Assembly: GCA_022791975.1 (NCBI GenBank)
Contig: JAAWAC010000044.1
Coordinates: forward strand, 124,001-188,000
Origin: Lachnospiraceae bacterium
Lineage (GTDB): Bacteria; Bacillota; Clostridia; Lachnospirales; Lachnospiraceae
Direction: 5' to 3'
DNA length: 64,000 nucleotides
Below, in pieces: positions 51,041 to 60,591 of the stretch (positions are counted from its first letter, which is position 1; each line of letters begins with the position of its first letter). The translations under genes and the position numbers were made by a program. Under the pieces are notes generated by a model. It worked only from the letters and a program-made list of their open reading frames with translations, did no database searches and had not been told where the DNA came from.

Positions 51041-51820
51041 ATGGATGTTGTAGCCTATGGAGATACCTATAACCAGGCGATGCAGGGACTGGAGGATATG
51101 CTTTTTGAGCTGGAAAACCCCATGGCACAGTTTAAGAAGTCCAGCTATCCTTCCATGTTTCAGACCTATTTTCACAAACACGAGCATGTGGTGGCTGCTA
51201 TAGAGGATGTATACCAGATGGAGGAAGAGCCTGATGGATGGTGTGGAAAGCTGGCTACTCGTCTGGCGGATTTGGCTCAGGAGCATCTGAATTCCATCCC
51301 CAAAAAATCAAGGCGGGAGGATCAGCTGCTGAATTTCAACATGATTCTGGTGACCTATCTGTTTCCGGCCATTCTGGAATACAAGGGGAGAAGCGCTGAA
51401 CCAGTGACGGATGCTATGGTTAAGGTGTGGAACGACCGATTTAAGACTACCATCGGAAAGGCTTCCTATGAGAAGATCGAGGAGGGCTTTCACCGGAAAT
51501 TTTGCTATATTACCACGGCTGTCTGTGAAAGCTTGGGAAAGCCGGACGACTGCTATGAGCTGGAATTGCTCCGCCATTACCGGGACACCTATCTGTTGAC
51601 AACTAAGGAGGGGAGAGCGCTGGTGGAGGAATACTATAATATTGCCCCTACCATTGTAACCCGGATCAATAAGCAGGCGGATGCTTCCTCTGTATATGAG
51701 AAGATCTGGAATACGTATTTGGAGCCCTGTATCCGGTATATTGAGCAGGAAAAGCAGGCGGACTGCCAGCACTGCTACATGGATATGGTGCAGGAGCTGA
51801 AAGGGAGGTACATAGCATGA
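51041..51820 (+). CDS. Uncharacterised protein with CFI-box-like C-terminal domain
   Basis: 259 residues. The first ~145 are helical, without a recognised domain. From about 152 the sequence FCYITTAVCESLGKPDDCYELELL, then LRHYRDTYLLTT and VEEYYNIAP, matches the CFI-box type of C-terminal domain (CFITTA-like motif with LRxFRD and YY-SP). A late CQHCYM pair may bind metal. No signal peptide. ATG at 51041 follows AAGGAGG. Its stop overlaps the metY start (ATGA). Function unknown; the coupling to metY is worth noting. Confidence 0.65.
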   Translation: MDVVAYGDTYNQAMQGLEDMLFELENPMAQFKKSSYPSMFQTYFHKHEHVVAAIEDVYQMEEEPDGWCGKLATRLADLAQEHLNSIPKKSRREDQLLNFNMILVTYLFPAILEYKGRSAEPVTDAMVKVWNDRFKTTIGKASYEKIEEGFHRKFCYITTAVCESLGKPDDCYELELLRHYRDTYLLTTKEGRALVEEYYNIAPTIVTRINKQADASSVYEKIWNTYLEPCIRYIEQEKQADCQHCYMDMVQELKGRYIA

Positions 51821-53088
51821 GAATGGATACCATCTGTGTGCAGTCTGGATGGAAGCCCAAAAAGGGAGAGCCCCGGGTGCTTCCCATTTACCAGAGCACC
51901 ACATTTAAATATGATACCACTGAGGAGATGGGCAGACTGTTTGATTTGGAGGACAGCGGGTACTTTTATACCCGGCTTCAAAATCCCACCAATGACTGTG
52001 TGGCGGCAAAGATTGCAGAGTTGGAGGGTGGCGTGGCAGCGATTCTCACCTCCTCTGGCCAGGCGGCAAACTTTTACGCCATTGCCAATATCTGTCAGGC
52101 AGGGGACCATATTGTATGCGCCTCCACCGTGTATGGGGGTACCTTCAATCTCTATGCAGCTACCATCAAGAAGCTTGGCATTTCCTGCACCTTTGTGGAC
52201 CCGGACGCGCCGGAGGAGGAGATAGAACGGGCGTTTGAGTCCAACACCAAGGCTGTGGTGGGGGAGACGGTGGCCAATCCGGCGCTGGTGGTTTTGGATA
52301 TCGAGAAATTTGCACGGCTGGCTCATAGACATGGCTGTCCGCTGATTGTGGATAATACTTTCCCCACTCCCATAAATTGTCGTCCCTTTGCCTGGGGCGC
52401 CGATATTGTCACCCATTCCACCACCAAATACATGGATGGCCATGCCATGTCTGTAGGGGGCTGCGTGGTTGACAGTGGCAATTTTGACTGGGAGGCTCAT
52501 AAGGAGCGTTATCCGGGCTTGACCACACCGGATGAGACCTACCATGGCATTGTGTATACAGAAAAATTTGGAAAAGGGGCTTATATTACCAAGATGACAG
52601 CCCAGCTTATGCGGGATCTGGGAAGCATTCCTTCTCCTATGAATGCCTTTTTGTTGAATGTAGGTTTGGAGACCCTGGCGCTTCGGATGCCCCGGCATTG
52701 CAGCAATGCCCAGAAGGTGGCGGAATTTTTGCAGGCCCATGAAAAGGTGGAGTTTGTGAATTTTGCAGGTCTGCCCGGAGATAAATACTATGCATTGGCA
52801 CAGAAATATATGCCCAATGGCACTTGTGGGGTGATTTCATTTGGATTGAAGGGAGGTCGCCAGGAGGCTGTGCGTTTTATGGACAGTTTGAAGCTGGCTG
52901 CTATTGTGACCCATGTGGCGGATGCCCGTACTTGTGTGTTGCACCCGGCCAGCCATACCCATCGGCAGATGAATGATGACCAGCTTCGGGAGGCAGGCGT
53001 AACCCCGGGACTTATTCGGTTTTCCGTGGGAATTGAAGATCCCAGGGATATTCTTGCGGATCTTGAGCAGGCTTTGGAACAGATTTAG
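51817..53088 (+). CDS. O-acetylhomoserine aminocarboxypropyltransferase (MetY type)
   Basis: 423 residues of the Cys/Met PLP-enzyme family. It would join O-acetylhomoserine with sulfide to homocysteine. Motifs: SGWKPKKGEPRVLPIYQSTTF at the start, YTRLQNPT, and the PLP lysine in HSTTKYMDGH. The C-terminal SVGIEDPRDI is conserved. ATG at 51817 overlaps the previous stop, following GGGAGG. A HAD phosphatase follows. No S-box or T-box was seen upstream. Confidence 0.92.
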   Translation: MRMDTICVQSGWKPKKGEPRVLPIYQSTTFKYDTTEEMGRLFDLEDSGYFYTRLQNPTNDCVAAKIAELEGGVAAILTSSGQAANFYAIANICQAGDHIVCASTVYGGTFNLYAATIKKLGISCTFVDPDAPEEEIERAFESNTKAVVGETVANPALVVLDIEKFARLAHRHGCPLIVDNTFPTPINCRPFAWGADIVTHSTTKYMDGHAMSVGGCVVDSGNFDWEAHKERYPGLTTPDETYHGIVYTEKFGKGAYITKMTAQLMRDLGSIPSPMNAFLLNVGLETLALRMPRHCSNAQKVAEFLQAHEKVEFVNFAGLPGDKYYALAQKYMPNGTCGVISFGLKGGRQEAVRFMDSLKLAAIVTHVADARTCVLHPASHTHRQMNDDQLREAGVTPGLIRFSVGIEDPRDILADLEQALEQI

Positions 53089-53098
53089 GATGGGGGCT

Positions 53099-53776
53099 AT
53101 GAGAAAATATCACACGGTTTTGTTTGATCTGGATGGAACCCTCACAGATTCCCAGGAGGGAATCACCAAGTGCGTACAGCATGCTCTTTCCTACTTTGGT
53201 ATCCAGGAGCAGGATGAGGAGAAGCTTAAACTTTTTATTGGACCGCCACTGGATGACATGTTTATGGAGCTCTATGGATTTTCTCCGGAAAAAGCCAGAG
53301 AAGCCCGGGAGAAATACCGGGAGCGGTTTTCCACTGTGGGATTGTTTGAGAATAGGCCCTATGAGGGAATCCGCGAGCTTTTGGTTACTCTCAAAGAACA
53401 GGGGGTTATCCTGGGGGTGGCCACATCGAAACCGGAAATCTTTTCCAGGAAAATTCTGGAAAAATTTAATCTGAATTCCTATTTTACTGTGATTTCCGGG
53501 GCTGATTTGGAAGGAATTCACGGTTCCAAGGCGGATGTGATCCGGGGAGCTCTGAAGCTTTTAAACAGGAGGCCGGAGGAAACGGAAGGAATCCTCATGG
53601 TGGGAGACAGAAAATATGATGTGGAGGGTGCCCGGGAATGCGGCCTTCCCTGCGTGGGAGTAGGCTTTGGATTTGCTCCTCCCGGGGAGCTTTGTGAGGC
53701 TGGGGCAGCTTATTATGCAGAAACAGTAGCCGATTTAAAGGAGCTGTTAGTTGCATTGACCAGGGATGTGGACTGA
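53099..53776 (+). CDS. HAD family hydrolase (phosphoglycolate phosphatase-like)
   Basis: 225 residues. The HAD motifs are FDLDGTLTDS (nucleophile Asp), ATSKPE with the Thr/Ser motif, and MVGDRKYDVEGAR with the acidic pair. An alpha-helical cap between motifs I and II fits the phosphoglycolate phosphatase/beta-phosphoglucomutase group. ATG at 53099 is chosen, with AGGA about 8 nt upstream; ATG at 53090 is an alternative. Starts 10 bp after metY, so same transcript. Substrate unknown. Confidence 0.85.
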   Translation: MRKYHTVLFDLDGTLTDSQEGITKCVQHALSYFGIQEQDEEKLKLFIGPPLDDMFMELYGFSPEKAREAREKYRERFSTVGLFENRPYEGIRELLVTLKEQGVILGVATSKPEIFSRKILEKFNLNSYFTVISGADLEGIHGSKADVIRGALKLLNRRPEETEGILMVGDRKYDVEGARECGLPCVGVGFGFAPPGELCEAGAAYYAETVADLKELLVALTRDVD

Positions 53777-53796
53777 ATGTCTGCATCCTTTCTTTT
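53764..53796 (+). terminator. Terminator overlapping the HAD gene stop
   Basis: GGATG (53764-53768) pairs with CATCC (53784-53788) and GAC (53771-53773) with GTC (53779-53781), followed by a T-rich tail. The stop codon is in the loop. Confidence 0.6.
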
Positions 53797-53920
53797 TTTC
53801 TTGGATAAGTGAAGATTCTTTTGAAATTCTTTTGATTTTTCTTTAGGCGGTCTTTGGATTTCCCCGGTAAGCTATTACCAGAGCAGGAAAGGGGGAAAGA
53901 TACTTGAATAAAAAACAGGC

Positions 53921-53950
53921 TTACAAAGGAAGGTGGCTTTATGCTACAAT
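53921..53950 (+). promoter_or_regulatory. Promoter of the two-component system
   Basis: TTACAA (53921-53926), 18-bp spacer ending TGC, TACAAT (53945-53950), an extended -10. Confidence 0.55.
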
Positions 53951-53979
53951 AGTGTCAAAAAGGATAGAGGAGAGCAGAC

Positions 53980-54696
53980 ATGGAACAACAATATCAGGTG
54001 CTGGTGGTAGAGGATGACAAAGAAATTCGGGAGGGCATTGCCATTTACCTGCGCAGTCAGGGATACATGGTACAGCAGGCGGCTGATGGGATCGAGGGAC
54101 TGAAAGCTATACAGCAGAGCCCACCGCATCTGGCGATTGTGGATGTGATGATGCCTCGGATGGATGGAATCCGTATGGTAATGAAGCTACGGCAAAAATA
54201 TGATTTTCCGGTGATTATGCTTTCCGCTAAATCTGAGGAAGTAGATAAAATTATGGGGTTAAATATGGGGGCAGATGATTATGTGACCAAGCCCTTTACT
54301 CCGTTGGAGCTTTTGGCCCGGGTGAATTCCCAGTTGCGCCGGTATTCAAAATATCTGAAGGCCCTGGGAGATCAGGAGCAGAAGAAAGACGAACATCTGT
54401 TCTCTGTTGGGGGTCTGGAACTAAACGATGAGACCAAGGAGGTCTTTGTGGACGGTCAGCCGGTAAAGCTGACTCCCATGGAATTTAAAATTTTGCAGCT
54501 ATTAATAAAAAGTCCTGGCAGGGTTTTTTCGGCGGAGGAGATTTACGAGAGGGTTTGGAATGAAAACCCTGTGGGAACGGATACCATTATGGTGCATATC
54601 CGGAATATCCGCGGAAAAATAGAGTTAAACCCCCGGGAACCCAAATATTTAAAGGTGGTGTGGGGAGTTGGATACAAAATTGAAAAGCAGGCGTAG
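53980..54696 (+). CDS. Response regulator, OmpR/PhoB family
   Basis: 238 residues. Receiver domain with acidic pocket EDD (11-13), phosphoacceptor Asp55 (IVDVMMPRMDG) and KPF lysine (VTKPFTPLELLAR), then a winged-helix DNA-binding domain (LTPMEFKILQLLIKSPGRVFSAEEIYERVW). The histidine kinase overlaps its 3' end by about 29 bp in another frame, typical of a cognate pair. ATG at 53980 follows GGAGAG. Target genes unknown; the membrane genes at 57059 and 57784 are candidates. Confidence 0.93.
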   Translation: MEQQYQVLVVEDDKEIREGIAIYLRSQGYMVQQAADGIEGLKAIQQSPPHLAIVDVMMPRMDGIRMVMKLRQKYDFPVIMLSAKSEEVDKIMGLNMGADDYVTKPFTPLELLARVNSQLRRYSKYLKALGDQEQKKDEHLFSVGGLELNDETKEVFVDGQPVKLTPMEFKILQLLIKSPGRVFSAEEIYERVWNENPVGTDTIMVHIRNIRGKIELNPREPKYLKVVWGVGYKIEKQA

Positions 54697-56980
54697 AAGC
54701 CTATATCTGGTTATGCTTCTAATTAGCCTGGCCTTAGCATGCATAGCCATTTTTTGTTACAATTTCATTCAGACAGGAGCGCAGAGGCAGCTAAAGCAGC
54801 TTGAAAAGGAATGGAATACAAGACAGGAAGAGCTTAACAAAGAGATGGTGGATACAGATTCCTATACTGTGCGCAGTATGGTGCAGAATGGGTATCTGTT
54901 CTATGTGGATTTTCAAAAGATGGCAGCTGAGGAGCCTATTCTGACAGAGGAAATCCTCATACCAAACGCCCGCAATATGGTACAGTCCGAGAGATGGGGA
55001 GCGGAAACAATCCGTGACTACACAGCACTTTCGGAAGCCTTGGCCAGCTCCGTTGCCCTGTGGAAGGAGGATTTTCTGAATATGGAGGCCGCCGGCTGGG
55101 ACTATGTGGCGGAGGAACTGGAAGGCGGACGGACCATTACAAACATTGTGGATGAAACGGTGCTGAATTGGATTGATGGACAGATGGAACAGCCCGGTAT
55201 GAGTCTGGAAAAGGGGCCTTATTATGATGGCTACCTGATCTTTCGGTATGATGAGGCCGGAGAGCTTAAGCTGATTGGGGCATCCAATATGGATTCCGAG
55301 GGTATTTACCGGAATATCCAGAGCCAGCGGTACCGGAACATGCTGGAGAACTTTTATATTTCTGACGGGCAGCCTCCGGAGCTTACCCGCCCCAAAAATA
55401 TGCAGGTATTTTACGGATATACATCACCAGAGGTGGAGGAATTTTTTGACCAATATTGGGGAAGCTATTATCTTTACACGGACAATGGAGCCGACCTTCT
55501 TCCCTTTGGCATTGCCCTGCTGGCCCTGCTGGCAGCAGTAGGCATGGGAATCTGGGGAAGAAAAAGGCAGGTGTTAGGTAGAGGAATTTTGTCCTTTCCC
55601 ATGGAGGGGGCATTGGTAGGCTTTTTCCTTTTTGTCCTGCTGTATACCTTAAGCTTGGAAGCGTTGGTACAAACTTGTAATGGAATGTTTTTGGAAGAGC
55701 TGATGGAGCAGAACTTTCTGGAGAGCTCTGCAAATGTGCTGATTTATGGGTATAATATCTTTTTATGGGTCCTATTATCTCTGGTGTGTATGTGGTCCCT
55801 GTTGATTGTTTGGCCCAGAACAGAGGGTGGCCTTTGGAGCTATCTCAAGGAGCGCAGCTTGATTCTTCGAATCTTTCCTGCCTGCCGGCGTTTATATGGA
55901 GCATTTTACAGTTACATGACTCGGTTTGATATCTCAGAATCCATAAATAAAACTCTGACCAAGTGGGTGCTTGTTAATCTGGCTATTTTGACAGTGCTGT
56001 GCTGTGCCTGGTTTTTTGGACTTCCGGGGCTGATTTTGTATTCCATCGGGCTGTACTTGACTCTGCGGAAGTATCTGGGAACCATCCAACAACAATATCA
56101 GACCATGTTGGAGGCAGCCAAACACATGGCGGAAGGCAATCTGAATACGGAGATTTTGGAAGATATGGGCGTCTTTGAGCCGCTAAAGGTGCAGCTTCTC
56201 AAGGTTCAGGATGGATTTAAAGCCGCTGTGGAAAAGGAAGTAAAAAGCCAGCGCATGAAAACCGAACTTATTACCAATGTGTCCCATGATCTGAAAACGC
56301 CTTTGACTGCTATCATTACCTATGTGGATCTCTTAAAGGGAGACGGGGTGACTGACGAGGAGCGGGTGTCCTATATTCACACCCTGGAGAAGAAGTCCAA
56401 CAGGCTGAAGGTACTGATCGAGGATCTGTTTGAGGTGAGTAAGGCGGAAAGCCAGAACGTGACTATGCACCTGGAAAGCGTGGATCTGGTGAATCTTATC
56501 AAACAGGTTTGTCTGGAGATGGAGGATAAGATGGAGGACTCCAACCTACAATTTCGTTGGAATCTGCCCCAGAAAAAGGTGATCTGTATGCTGGATGGAC
56601 AGCGGACCTACCGGGTGTTTGAGAACCTTATTGGCAATGTGATCAAATACTCTATGGAGGGCTCTCGGGTTTATATGGATCTCTATGAAACGGAGACGCA
56701 GGTACAGATTGAGTTGAAAAATATCTCAGCCACAGAGCTGAATTTTGACCCGGAGGAAATCACCGAGCGCTTTGTGCGGGGGGATTTATCCCGGAACACA
56801 GAAGGGAGCGGGCTTGGATTGGCCATAGCCCGAAGCTTTGTGGAACTCCAAGGAGGTGCCTTCCAGATTGAGATAGATGGGGATTTATTCAAGGTGAAAA
56901 TTGTTTTTCAACGGAATACACAGGAAAAACAACAAGAAACCAAGGAAATCAAAGAGGAGGAAACGCCCCAAAACCTCTGA
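54668..56980 (+). CDS. Polytopic membrane sensor histidine kinase
   Basis: 770 residues, longer than usual. One N-terminal helix (about 12-33), a ~240-residue extracytoplasmic region, then four to five further helices (about 277-460). HisKA carries His540 in NVSHDLKTPLTAI, and the ATPase has NLIGNVIKYS (N box) and GSGLGLAIARSFVE (G box). The start is uncertain: TTG at 54668 lacks spacing to the GGGGAG next to it, and TTG at 54680 (MKSRRRS) sits 12 nt after it. The many membrane spans suggest sensing of a membrane event. Confidence 0.88.
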   Translation: MDTKLKSRRRSLYLVMLLISLALACIAIFCYNFIQTGAQRQLKQLEKEWNTRQEELNKEMVDTDSYTVRSMVQNGYLFYVDFQKMAAEEPILTEEILIPNARNMVQSERWGAETIRDYTALSEALASSVALWKEDFLNMEAAGWDYVAEELEGGRTITNIVDETVLNWIDGQMEQPGMSLEKGPYYDGYLIFRYDEAGELKLIGASNMDSEGIYRNIQSQRYRNMLENFYISDGQPPELTRPKNMQVFYGYTSPEVEEFFDQYWGSYYLYTDNGADLLPFGIALLALLAAVGMGIWGRKRQVLGRGILSFPMEGALVGFFLFVLLYTLSLEALVQTCNGMFLEELMEQNFLESSANVLIYGYNIFLWVLLSLVCMWSLLIVWPRTEGGLWSYLKERSLILRIFPACRRLYGAFYSYMTRFDISESINKTLTKWVLVNLAILTVLCCAWFFGLPGLILYSIGLYLTLRKYLGTIQQQYQTMLEAAKHMAEGNLNTEILEDMGVFEPLKVQLLKVQDGFKAAVEKEVKSQRMKTELITNVSHDLKTPLTAIITYVDLLKGDGVTDEERVSYIHTLEKKSNRLKVLIEDLFEVSKAESQNVTMHLESVDLVNLIKQVCLEMEDKMEDSNLQFRWNLPQKKVICMLDGQRTYRVFENLIGNVIKYSMEGSRVYMDLYETETQVQIELKNISATELNFDPEEITERFVRGDLSRNTEGSGLGLAIARSFVELQGGAFQIEIDGDLFKVKIVFQRNTQEKQQETKEIKEEETPQNL

Positions 56981-56988
56981 AATGTGCT

Positions 56989-57017
56989 TTGACAAGCGCT
57001 CTGCAAAATGATAGACT
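56989..57017 (+). promoter_or_regulatory. Promoter of the Cys membrane protein gene
   Basis: TTGACA (56989-56994), 17-bp spacer, TAGACT (57012-57017). It lies just behind the kinase stop, so the next gene can be controlled separately. Confidence 0.6.
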
Positions 57018-57058
57018 AGAACGTGAAGTCTAATGCTTTTACAGGGAGCGTGAAACAA

Positions 57059-57787
57059 ATGAGAAAAAAATATCAGGGGCGTTTATGGTTTCGGGTTCTG
57101 GTATTGCTGGCTGTAACGGTTATCTATGTGGTAAGGCCGGAGCAGTTTGCAGTGTTGGAGCCCGGACATTTTTTTGCAGGGCCTTCTGCCCTGCATCTTT
57201 TATGGATCATCTGGATGGGAGATATGGTTTTAAAGCTTTTTCCCATTCCAGGCACACTGGCTCTGGGAGCGGCCAAACAGCTGCCAGCCTATTATGTGCC
57301 TGCAAAGAAGCCGGCAAAGCCCCAGGTGCAGAATGCTTATTTTCGGGAAAATAACAGGCGGGCTCTGGTGGTTTTTATGGTGTGGTCTTTTGTGGGCCTT
57401 GGGCTGGCAGGGCTTTGGAAGCTGGGAATCCTGGGAAACGAAGAGCTTTTGTTGGTGACGGTTTTCTTTTACGTATCCGATTTGTTTTGTGTGGTTGTCT
57501 GGTGTCCTTTCCGGGTGTGGTTTCTTAAAAATCGCTGCTGTACTACCTGCCGGATTTTCAACTGGGATCATCTGATGATGGTAACACCTCTGGTCTGCGT
57601 GAATAGCTTTTACAGCTGGAGTCTTGTGGTGGCCGCTAGCTTTGTATTGCTTTTGTGGGAGTATCGGGTATACCGGTATCCACAGCGATTTTTTGAGGGA
57701 AGCAATGAGGCGCTGAAATGCAAAAATTGCACAGATTTGCTGTGTGGTAGGAGAAAAACTACCGGGGAAGGGGCGAAGAAACCATGA
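57059..57787 (+). CDS. Unknown integral membrane protein with cytoplasmic Cys pairs
   Basis: 242 residues, about five to six hydrophobic segments (first at about 11-25). Between segments lies WCPFRVWFLKNRCCTTCRIFNWDHL, and the C-terminus has CKNCTDLLC; these paired cysteines could bind a metal or form a redox centre. A basic loop KKPAKPQVQ follows the second segment. No family is recognised. ATG at 57059 follows GGGAG; the GTG at 57023 gives a longer form. It overlaps the next gene start by 4 bp (ATGA). Confidence 0.75.
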   Translation: MRKKYQGRLWFRVLVLLAVTVIYVVRPEQFAVLEPGHFFAGPSALHLLWIIWMGDMVLKLFPIPGTLALGAAKQLPAYYVPAKKPAKPQVQNAYFRENNRRALVVFMVWSFVGLGLAGLWKLGILGNEELLLVTVFFYVSDLFCVVVWCPFRVWFLKNRCCTTCRIFNWDHLMMVTPLVCVNSFYSWSLVVAASFVLLLWEYRVYRYPQRFFEGSNEALKCKNCTDLLCGRRKTTGEGAKKP

Positions 57788-58503
57788 TTGGCCTTGGGAC
57801 AGGGATCAATGTAGCCGGCATTTTGGTCGGGGGATTTTTGGGGTTACTGATGGGGAAGGGACTTTCCCAGCGGTTTCAGGAGATACTGACCCAAGCGGCG
57901 GGGCTCTGTGTGCTGTTTTTGGGAATCGCCGGGGCTATGGAGCACATGCTGATTCTTAAGGATGGCAGTCTTGGCAGCCAGGGGACTATGATGGTTATCG
58001 GCTCCTTTGTGGCAGGTGCTTTACTGGGAGAATGGCTGAATCTGGAACAACATATGGAAGATTTTGGCATCTGGCTGCGGGAAAAAACCAAGAGCCAGGG
58101 AGATACTCGGTTTATTGAGGGATTTTTAAATACCTCCTTTACGGTCTGTATCGGTGCCATGGCTGTTGTGGGCTCCATTCAGGACGGAGTCTTTGGGGAT
58201 TACTCGATTTTGACAGCCAAGGCAGTGCTGGATCTTATCATTGTATTTGTGCTCACGGCCTCCTTGGGAAGGGGCTGTATTTTTTCGGCCATTCCCGTGG
58301 CTCTGTTTCAGGGAAGCATCACCTTTTTGTCACGGTTTCTGGAACCGTTTTTGACAGATCTGGCCATGGATAACCTTTCCCTGACCGGATCGATGCTGAT
58401 TTTCTGTGTGGGTGTAAATCTGATCTGGGGAAAGAAAATCAAGGTGGCCAACCTTTTGCCAGCTATTCTTGTGGCAGTAGCCTGGGCTTTTTTGCCTTGG
58501 TAA
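57784..58503 (+). CDS. DUF554 family membrane protein
   Basis: 239 residues, about six membrane helices, starting MIGLGTGINVAGILVGGFLG as in the DUF554 (YdfK-like) family. Conserved pieces are LGEWLNLEQ and CIGAMAVVGSIQDG. Function not established for the family, presumed transport. Coupled by ATGA overlap to the unknown Cys membrane protein. Confidence 0.88.
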   Translation: MIGLGTGINVAGILVGGFLGLLMGKGLSQRFQEILTQAAGLCVLFLGIAGAMEHMLILKDGSLGSQGTMMVIGSFVAGALLGEWLNLEQHMEDFGIWLREKTKSQGDTRFIEGFLNTSFTVCIGAMAVVGSIQDGVFGDYSILTAKAVLDLIIVFVLTASLGRGCIFSAIPVALFQGSITFLSRFLEPFLTDLAMDNLSLTGSMLIFCVGVNLIWGKKIKVANLLPAILVAVAWAFLPW

Positions 58504-58515
58504 AGGGGAAACTGG

Positions 58516-58544
58516 TTGCCAAAAGAAGAACAGAATGCTATAAT
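58516..58544 (+). promoter_or_regulatory. Sigma-A promoter of purO-purH
   Basis: TTGCCA (58516-58521), 17-bp spacer ending TGC, TATAAT (58539-58544): strong, with an extended -10. The leader is about 45 nt with no riboswitch space. Confidence 0.8.
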
Positions 58545-58595
58545 AAATGCGGTAATAAGAAAGATGTATGAGAAATGTTTATGGAGGAGAATTGA

Positions 58596-59306
58596 ATGGA
58601 TTTTAGTTGGATGCAGAGGGAATTAAAGGAAAATGCATATCCTGGTAGGGGGATTCTTATGGGCAGGACCGCAGACGGAGGGAAGGCAGTTACTGCTTAT
58701 TTTATTATGGGAAGAAGTGAGAACAGCCGAAACCGGATCTTTGTGGAGGACGGTAAGGGAATTCGCACCCAGGCCTTTGACCCTTCCAAGCTTTCCGATC
58801 CCAGTCTGATTATTTATGCGCCCGTGCGGGTGCTGGGGAATAAGACCATTGTGACCAACGGGGATCAGACAGATACCATCTATGAGCTGATGGACAACCA
58901 GCACACCTTTGAACAGGCCTTGCGCACCCGGGAGTTTGAGCCAGATGCGCCCAATTATACCCCCCGGATTTCTGGTATTATGCATGCGGAGAAGGGTATC
59001 TGTAATTACGCCCTGTCTATCTTAAAGAGCAATGAGGGAGATCCCTCCTCCTGTCAGCGTTTTACCTATACTTATGAGAATCCCAAGAAAGGGGAAGGAC
59101 ATTTGATTCACACCTATCGCTGTGATGGCAATCCTCTGCCAAGTTTTGCAGGAGAACCCAAGAAAATTACCATAGCCGATGATATTGACGTGTTTACCCG
59201 TCTTCTCTGGGAAAACCTGAACGAGGAGAACAAGGTTTCCCTGTTTGTGCGGTATATTCATATTGAGGATGGAAGCTACAAGAGCCGGATTGTAAATAAA
59301 AACTAA
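58596..59306 (+). CDS. purO: IMP cyclohydrolase, PurO-like
   Basis: 236 residues, archaeal-type IMP cyclohydrolase (PF07826 type). It closes the purine ring of FAICAR to IMP, the last de novo step. The N-terminus [33 protein letters not shown] is characteristic. ATG at 58596 follows GGAGG. Immediately followed by stand-alone AICAR transformylase, so the two reactions of PurH are on separate proteins. Confidence 0.92.
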   Translation: MDFSWMQRELKENAYPGRGILMGRTADGGKAVTAYFIMGRSENSRNRIFVEDGKGIRTQAFDPSKLSDPSLIIYAPVRVLGNKTIVTNGDQTDTIYELMDNQHTFEQALRTREFEPDAPNYTPRISGIMHAEKGICNYALSILKSNEGDPSSCQRFTYTYENPKKGEGHLIHTYRCDGNPLPSFAGEPKKITIADDIDVFTRLLWENLNEENKVSLFVRYIHIEDGSYKSRIVNKN

Positions 59307-59382
59307 AAAGCTGTCGGGAAAATGCCAGAGAAGCCGCTCGGATCAAAGGCAGGCCAGATCAGAGGAAAGAGGAGAGAACACA

Positions 59383-60558
59383 ATGAAAGAATTGGAATTA
59401 AAATATGGATGTAACCCAAACCAGAAGCCGTCCCGGATTTTTTGCCGGGAGGGAGAGCTTCCCATTCAGGTGCTGTCCGGGAAGCCGGGATATATAAACT
59501 TTATGGATGCCTTAAACGGCTGGCAGCTGGTAAAGGAATTAAAGAAGGCCACAGGGCTTCCTGCTGCCACCTCCTTTAAGCATGTTTCCCCGGCTGGCGC
59601 CGCCGTGGGCCTGCCTCTAACGGACACCTTAAAAAAAATTTACTGGGTGGAGGATGCGGGGGAGTTGTCTCCCCTGGCCTGTGCTTATGCCAGAGCCCGA
59701 GGCGCGGATCGGATGTCCTCTTTTGGGGATTTTATTGCTCTGTCTGATGTGTGTGACGCATCCACAGCCCTTCTCATTAAACGGGAGGTCTCTGACGGGG
59801 TGATTGCTCCTGGCTATACGCCGGAAGCACTGGAAATCCTAAAGCAGAAGAAAAAGGGCAATTATAATGTGATTCAAATGGACGAGGGCTATGTGCCCGC
59901 GCCGGTGGAATGCAAGGATGTGTTTGGCATTACCTTTGAGCAGGGGAGAAATGAGCTGGTAGTGGATGATGCCCTGTTTTCCAAGATAGTCACAGAGAAT
60001 CGGGATCTTCCGGAGGCGGCCCGCATAGACCTGGCTGTAGCTTTGATTACCCTGAAATATACCCAGTCCAATTCCGTGTGCTATGTAAAGGGGGGCCAGG
60101 CCATTGGCATTGGCGCCGGGCAGCAGTCCCGGATTCACTGTACCCGACTGGCAGGAAGCAAGGCGGACAACTGGTTTTTGCGTCAGTCTCCCCAGGTGCT
60201 GAGTCTTCCGTTTGTGGGGGGCATTGGCCGGGCAGACAGGGACAACGCTATAGATGTGTATATTGGCGAGGAATATGAGGATGTACTGGCTGAGGGCACC
60301 TGGCAGCGTCTGTTTCAGGTAAAGCCGCCGGTATTTACCCGGGAGGAGAAGAGGGCCTGGTTAAATCAGATGGAGGATGTGGCCTTGGGCTCCGATGCCT
60401 TCTTCCCCTTTGGAGATAACATTGAGCGGGCTCACAAGAGCGGGGTAAAATACATTGCCCAGCCGGGAGGTTCCATTCGGGATGACCATGTAATTGAAAC
60501 CTGTAATAAATATGGGATGGTAATGGCCTTCACAGGAATCCGGCTGTTCCATCACTAA
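59383..60558 (+). CDS. purH: Stand-alone AICAR transformylase
   Basis: 391 residues, only the transformylase part of PurH (PF01808 type) with no N-terminal MGS-like cyclohydrolase domain. It formylates AICAR using 10-formyl-THF. Key blocks are [47 protein letters not shown] and the ending [17 protein letters not shown] at 59383 follows AGGAGAG. Paired with purO 76 bp upstream. Confidence 0.93.
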   Translation: MKELELKYGCNPNQKPSRIFCREGELPIQVLSGKPGYINFMDALNGWQLVKELKKATGLPAATSFKHVSPAGAAVGLPLTDTLKKIYWVEDAGELSPLACAYARARGADRMSSFGDFIALSDVCDASTALLIKREVSDGVIAPGYTPEALEILKQKKKGNYNVIQMDEGYVPAPVECKDVFGITFEQGRNELVVDDALFSKIVTENRDLPEAARIDLAVALITLKYTQSNSVCYVKGGQAIGIGAGQQSRIHCTRLAGSKADNWFLRQSPQVLSLPFVGGIGRADRDNAIDVYIGEEYEDVLAEGTWQRLFQVKPPVFTREEKRAWLNQMEDVALGSDAFFPFGDNIERAHKSGVKYIAQPGGSIRDDHVIETCNKYGMVMAFTGIRLFHH

Positions 60559-60591
60559 GACGGAAACAAGAAAAGGCGGGAGGGATAAGAC

